Assembly (NCBI GenBank): GCA_027422505.1
Contig: JAPQWV010001326.1
Span: 1 to 64,000, forward strand
Length of the DNA: 64,000 nt
Source: Craterostigma plantagineum
Taxonomy: Eukaryota; Streptophyta; Magnoliopsida; Lamiales; Linderniaceae
Reading direction: 5' to 3'
The notes below the pieces were generated by a model. That model was not told where the DNA came from. It saw nothing but the letters and a program-made list of their open reading frames with translations, and made no database searches. Position 1 is the stretch's first letter. The number at the start of each line of letters is the position of its first letter. Position numbers and translations under genes: made by a program. Shown here in pieces: positions 59,715-64,000 of this stretch.

Positions 59715-59940
59715 TAGGACCGGATTTGGGCCTGTGCATCCAGGCTTAATGTACAGGGCCACAAATCCGGCCCAGTGATAGTTAGTAATAACATGGCCAC
59801 ATATTAAAAATGAGCTGAATTTTTAAAAAAATATAAAATAATAAAATAGACCCAATTTTCCCAATAAGGCCACGCATAGAAAAAATGGGCCTCCATATAT
59901 TATATAAGAACTGGGCATCTGAAATTAAAAAACCGGCCCT
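59715..59940. mobile_element. MITE, 226 bp, with 9-bp target duplication
   Basis: GATAAATAC occurs on both sides (59706-59714 and 59941-59949). The ends are short inverted repeats, TAGGACCGG and, reversed, AGGGCCGG. The core is AT-rich and non-coding. A 9-bp duplication suggests a Mutator-type element; an 8-bp hAT duplication plus one chance base is also possible. Confidence 0.75.
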
Positions 59941-59949
59941 GATAAATAC

Positions 59950-60856
59950 ACATGTGACAAGACAATAACGCATGATAATATTTCTTTAATAGTGAATTAA
60001 TTGATACTTGGCCGCTTTTGCTGTTTTCTTGTAATTTTTAAAGCTTGTTTTTTTCGGCTTTTCTTTCCCGTGTCGTGTGGGAGTCTTGTCTTCATTTTAG
60101 AGTGGTTTGTTTTCGTTAGAATGTGTTTTTATAACATCTGTACTTGTAGCCCTTTTTTTTAAATTTAGCACAATCCAAACTATAGCAAACAGCACAGCCC
60201 ATATTGATGGATTAATATCTTCTTTGTTCATCATTATCCTCTCCCTTAGCCATCCCACGTGAGGAACCAACCGGGCAAGCAAAGAGAAAGTCGGAAACCA
60301 TAAGAACTTGATCATCTAGGAATAAGTTGCTTAATTCGAGCTGCATAAAGGTAAATGAATCTTCTCCAACAAATTCAATCCAAGATCAATTTTCTTCTCT
60401 GAAATTCATGTTCATGCAATCTCTGATTTTAGTGAATTTGAACTAGCTACAGTACTCCAATTCTTGTGAAGCTTGTTTCTGTGAAAAGATGACTTTCTCA
60501 GCTATTCACAACTTCTAAAATCATCTCGATCCGATACTTGTGCAAACGGTTATGAACTTTTGAAGTTTCTGCTGTAAAACAAAAATTTTCTGGTGAATTG
60601 TCTAAGGATTTCGAATATTCGTTATCCTGGTTCAGCTGCTCTTCAAACAAAATTACAGATTCAAAGAAATGTTCTTGTAGCAGTTTCAGCACTCATTTCG
60701 TCGGGTTTCGTGTTTATGCTATAGTTTTTGAAGAACCTCACTTATTATCGATATATTGATCTCTTGAGCTTGTGATCTCATATTTTAGGCGAAGGGACAT
60801 CGAGACGGGACTTGAGGACAACTGAGGAGGCCGAAGAGAGCTAGGCATACACTGTG
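59950..60856. other. Intergenic DNA, nothing firm
   Basis: A TTGATACTTGGCCGC piece at 59999-60013 echoes the end of the 1.6-kb repeat. A minus-strand open stretch at 60315-60097 has one hydrophobic segment (WAVLFAIVWIVL), but matches no family I know. No gene is claimed. Confidence 0.45.
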
Positions 60857-60928
60857 AGTTGATAGTACGGGGACACCTATTGGGTCCGGCCCATTTGGGT
60901 AGCCCATGTACATGTACATATATTATTA

Positions 60929-60963
<35 letters not shown>

Positions 60964-62408
60964 AACACACCCACACGAGCAGAGAAGAGCAGAGGAGAAA
61001 AATAGGGGTGGGCAATTGGGGTGAAAAGTCGGGTTTCATCGGGTATCGGGTCGGGTACCCGATACCCGATGTTATATTTCGGGTCGGGTTTCGGGTAGCA
61101 ATATGCTACCCGAAAAACCCGATCGGGTACCCGACCTACCTGATCATTAGTTTAAAAAATATTATATGTCTGAACTCTTCTCCACAATCGACATACACTC
61201 ACACATACAAGTGACAGAAAGCAATATACACACTTGACAGAAAATAATCGACGTACACTCACACACAATCGACATACCATCATCAGCTCAGCCACTCACC
61301 ACCGTCTCCCTCAGCCCCCCGTCGTCCGTCGCGTCGCCCTCAGCCCTCACCACCGTCGTCCGTCGCGTCGCCCTCAGCCCCCTCCTGCTCGTCGTCGACT
61401 CGTCCATCAAGTAATCGCCTCACCACCATCGTCCATCTGCGCCTGCGCCGCTGTCGCCCTCACCGCCGGCGAGACATCTGTGAGTCCCAGATCTGATTTT
61501 TACGGCGGCAAATAGCTAGGTTTTGCAGCGTCCGTGCGACGGAGAGGAAGTTCAGCGAAGACGATGCCATTGATTTGGTATGTCGAAGAGCTATGAGGTT
61601 TTCGAACAGTGTGAAAGGATAAGATATTTTTATTGGGCGTAAAGCCCATTAGAGTGTTCGGGGCCATTTATCCACGTGGCCCAACGTTTATTAGAGAAGA
61701 GAGAGAAGATAGAAGAACAGAATCATTGCATGGAATGTTCAAAGAAACGAATTATAAAATTGTCGGGTACCCGAACCCGACCCGAACCCGGTACCCGATT
61801 GTCGGTACCCGATTTTTGTCGGGTCAGGGTTGGGTATCAAAATTGAAACCCGAACATGTCGGGTACCCGACCTGAAAAACCCGATACCCGAAAAACCCGA
61901 CCCGATCCCACCCCTAGAGAAAAGGGAGAAAAAGACGAAAAGAGGGAGGAGAGAAAAAGTTTCGATCCGGTGCTCGAATTTTGCCGAAACTTCCGACGGA
62001 GAGTCACCTCGACGTGCTCTACGCATCCACTGTTTCAGATCGTTCGATTCTCATTCGTTGGTGGTAACTCGTTTTGACCCCTTCGTGTATTCCGAGCTTG
62101 TAGCTCGATGATTGTTGGTATTCCGAGTTTGTAACTCGATGTTGTGGTTGCTCCTCTTGTTGGTGTAGTGATTCGGTATGTTGTTGGCTTGGTTGATTAC
62201 CCCGAGACGTTCTCGGGAGGAGCTGTTGTCGTTGTAATCGTCGGACGCGGTTATAGTGGATTGTTCCCTCAGATCGGGAGATCGATCCCGTGGTTTTTCC
62301 CGTTTTGGGTTTTCCACGTTAAAAAGTCGCTATGTTGATTTCGTTTCCGCTGTTTCGATTGCCGTTAATCATTCGTTATTATTGCTCGTTATTTCCGAAA
62401 ACCCAACA
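60857..62408 (+). repeat. Probable copia 5' LTR, interrupted by a hAT element
   Basis: The right end CCCAACA at 62402-62408 lies three bases before a tRNA-iMet primer site. The left end is a guess at TGAGTTGATAG (60857). A long TA run (60929-60960) could serve as the TATA region. Removing the hAT element leaves about 640 bp, a normal copia LTR size. The 3' LTR is not in the window. Confidence 0.45.
61003..61916. mobile_element. Non-autonomous hAT-like element, 914 bp
   Basis: Perfect 10-bp inverted ends, TAGGGGTGGG and CCCACCCCTA, with 8-bp flanks GAGAAAAA and GAGAAAAG (7 of 8). Both subterminal regions are dense in GGGTACCCGA and CGGGTA words. The middle (61285-61480) is C-rich with CCCTCAGCCC and CGTCGTCCGTCGCGTCG repeats and may be captured host sequence. 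No transposase. Confidence 0.8.
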
Positions 62409-62411
62409 AAG

Positions 62412-62857
62412 TGGTATCAGAGAGCTGTGTTGTGGTGCCGTGTTCGAAATCATAGAGGGCAATTCTAGCCAGATGGTTATGTTGAACGGCTCGAAATCAT
62501 ATTTGGAAAGGGAATATGGAGGATCTGTTATATGTAAAAGATTATTGTTCGCCGGTGTTCGATTTGGGGAAACCGCAAGATAAAAGCGACAAGGTATGGG
62601 AATTGATCCATCGCTAGGTTTGCGGCTTTATTCGACAGTAGGCGACGATAATGTTCTCAACCACATAAGCGATTGAGAAACATGCCAGGACCTTATGGAG
62701 CAAACTTGAGCAGTTATACGCTCGAAAGACTGGGAACAACAAGCTTTTTCTGATAAAGCAGATGATGAGTTTGAAGTATCAAGAAGGGAGCAACATATCT
62801 GATCACTTGAATATATTCCAAGGAATTATTAATCAGCTAGCTGGAATGAGAATCAAG
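62412..62857 (+). pseudogene. Third copia element: primer site and decayed gag
   Basis: A primer site TGGTATCAGAG at 62412-62422 is followed by a copia gag starting at an ATG near 62474. The family pattern (MVMLNGS, YVKDY, VWELIHR, DDNVLNHIS, then LYARKTGNNKLFLIKQMMSL and QLAGM) can be read only by moving between frames, so it carries several indels and stops. It is cut at about 62857 by the gypsy element. Confidence 0.75.
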
Positions 62858-63724
62858 TAAGTAACCCGTGCTTGGCACCATGTTGCATACACTTGGTACC
62901 AGGTTTTAAGTAGCCCGAATGGCCACGTTCGAGTGAGTGGAGAGTGGAAAATCGAGTAAGTAACCCATGGCTTGGCACGCCCAGGTGAGTGAGGCCCAAC
63001 GAATGCACCCTTCCACTGCCATTTACTGATACTGATTATTGTTGAAGGGTGATCGTTGGGGGAGATTTTGGCCAACGTCACCGTATAGGTGGGACATGCA
63101 TGTTCTAGCAGTCGATACGTTAGTTTACGGTCCATGGTCTAGGGTACGGTGACGGACTCGTGTGACTCTCGACGGGGAGCTCAGTTCGAGGGAGGAGTTG
63201 GCCACCCACATGCGTCATTTATGTGATTACGTGAACGTGATTGACGTTGTAATTTTTCATAGTAGTTCGTTGTTGTATTAGTCTAATCGTTGAGGATACG
63301 CTTTCTGGGAGGAAATGTGTATTCGTATTATCTTCTCACGGAGCTTGTGGTTTGCTCGCCCCATATATATATTCTTCCTTTCTAGGTTGTTCATATTTTT
63401 GATCGGAGGTTGCCTTTTTGATATCATCGTTCCGCTCCGATCTCTTCCACTTTGGGTATAGTATCTACTTTTGGCGTAGGATCCATTGGCGGGAATATTT
63501 TTGGGAGGAAATTTTGTTTGTACATTTATTCGTTCGTTGATCGATATGCCATGATCTTTGATATTTTGTATAACCTCAACCTTGATATATATATCGAGAT
63601 ATGTTCTTTTGACTTCTTTCTTGCATTTTCTTGTTATTCTACGACAAACGAGTTGATATCTAGCCTTGCGTTTATTTATAAATGCGGCGGCTGTCGCACC
63701 AATGACGCGGGTCGGGGCGTGACA
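62858..63724 (+). repeat. 5' LTR of a Ty3/gypsy element
   Basis: The right end GTGACA lies seven bases before a perfect primer site. The left end is set where copia gag breaks off. Near its start a GTAAGTAACCC-(A/T)GG-CTTGGCAC-type segment occurs twice (62857 and 62955). The exact left end is uncertain, since the partner LTR lies outside the window. Confidence 0.6.
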
Positions 63725-63731
63725 GTTTTGG

Positions 63732-63744
63732 TGGTATCAGAGCC
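63732..63744 (+). other. Primer-binding site (initiator Met tRNA)
   Basis: TGGTATCAGAGCC, a perfect 13-base match to the complement of the tRNA-iMet 3' end. Confidence 0.95.
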
Positions 63745-63867
63745 TTTGTTGCATTCATTGCCTTTATCGGTTCGGCATTGCCAATGGATCCGTTTCTTGA
63801 CCGTCTTTTTCTTTTATCTTACATTTAATATTGATTTCGATCTTGCCATTTTCCATTGATAGCCCTT

Positions 63868-64000
63868 ATGGCACCTCCAGTTCGTACTCGAGGTCGAGGT
63901 AGGGGACGCGCTTCTCGACGTTCTCCAAGTCCTCTTTCTTCTCATGTGCCTCGAAGACCTCGAGCATACACCCCTCATGTTCCTACGAGTTCTACCGAGC
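63868..64000 (+). CDS. Start of Ty3/gypsy gag (runs off the window)
   Basis: An ATG 124 nt after the primer site opens a frame that stays open to the window end (44 complete codons). The start is basic and low in complexity (RTRGRGRGRASRRSPSP), common at the N-terminus of plant gypsy gag. Assignment to gypsy rather than copia rests on this start and on the LTR type; downstream domains are not visible. Confidence 0.55.
   Translation, partial: MAPPVRTRGRGRGRASRRSPSPLSSHVPRRPRAYTPHVPTSSTE

Noticed and set aside
60097..60315. Minus-strand open frame with a hydrophobic segment
   Set aside because: 72 codons, one possible membrane helix, no family match, no promoter evidence.
63732..63744. tRNA-like sequence as an RNA gene
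   Set aside because: It is only the 13-base primer-binding site of an LTR retrotransposon.

Overview
The window is plant nuclear DNA, most likely from a eudicot and possibly an asterid; that rank is inference. The evidence is AT-rich non-coding sequence, GT-AG introns, Ty1/copia and Ty3/gypsy retrotransposons primed by initiator-Met tRNA, an L1-type plant LINE with a DUF4283-like ORF1, a MULE carrying an OTU protease and a plant mobile domain gene, and Stowaway and hAT MITEs. There are very few intact host genes. The best are a small secreted proline-rich protein (3728-4021, minus) and two copies of a 103-residue RING-H2 protein (52033-52344 and 58900-59211, minus).

Most of the window is one locus copied several times and then filled with transposons. 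Segment A (about 3.7-13.5 kb) holds the proline-rich gene followed by decayed exons, among them recognisable SET and post-SET pieces of a SMYD-like protein. Segment B (about 29.95-44.18 kb) is a paralogue of A with a truncated proline-rich copy and the same decayed exons, split by inserted elements. C (about 45.6-51.1 kb) and a short piece D (27.4-28.35 kb) are further copies. The 3' part of this unit has expanded into a tandem array of about 684 bp units (13.5-19.86 kb) that ends in an inverted partial copy.

Mobile elements from left to right: a Stowaway MITE (4.26-4.5 kb); a SINE (12.07 kb) with an empty site in copy C; scrambled gypsy fragments (14.2-14.8 kb); a copia element lacking RT and RNase H (21.0-26.0 kb) with a solo LTR of another element inside its gag; a second copia gag plus LTR (28.35-29.92 kb); a MULE (30,668-36,940) with a perfect 9-bp target duplication, itself inside an older Harbinger-like element; a hAT-like MITE (37.75-38.22 kb); a 150-bp hAT MITE with a perfect 8-bp target duplication (49.4 kb); a LINE (52.7-58.0 kb); a MITE with a 9-bp duplication (59.7 kb); a copia LTR interrupted by a hAT element (about 60.9-62.4 kb) with decayed gag; and the start of a gypsy element running off the right end.

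Three things stand out. First, the LINE lies exactly between two almost identical 1,599-bp direct repeats, as if it made a target-site duplication of 1.6 kb and so duplicated a whole RING gene. Second, the MULE has two convergent transcription units (PMD on plus, transposase and OTU on minus) whose first exons, start codons and first splice donors both lie in the terminal inverted repeats and are homologous, and each first intron holds an array of short CCGAAAT/ATTTCGG palindromes. Third, there are host gene fragments next to the duplications: an ethanolamine-phosphate cytidylyltransferase piece (45.2 kb) and a possible TOPLESS-like piece (44.2 kb). All calls were made by eye; no database search or alignment program was used.
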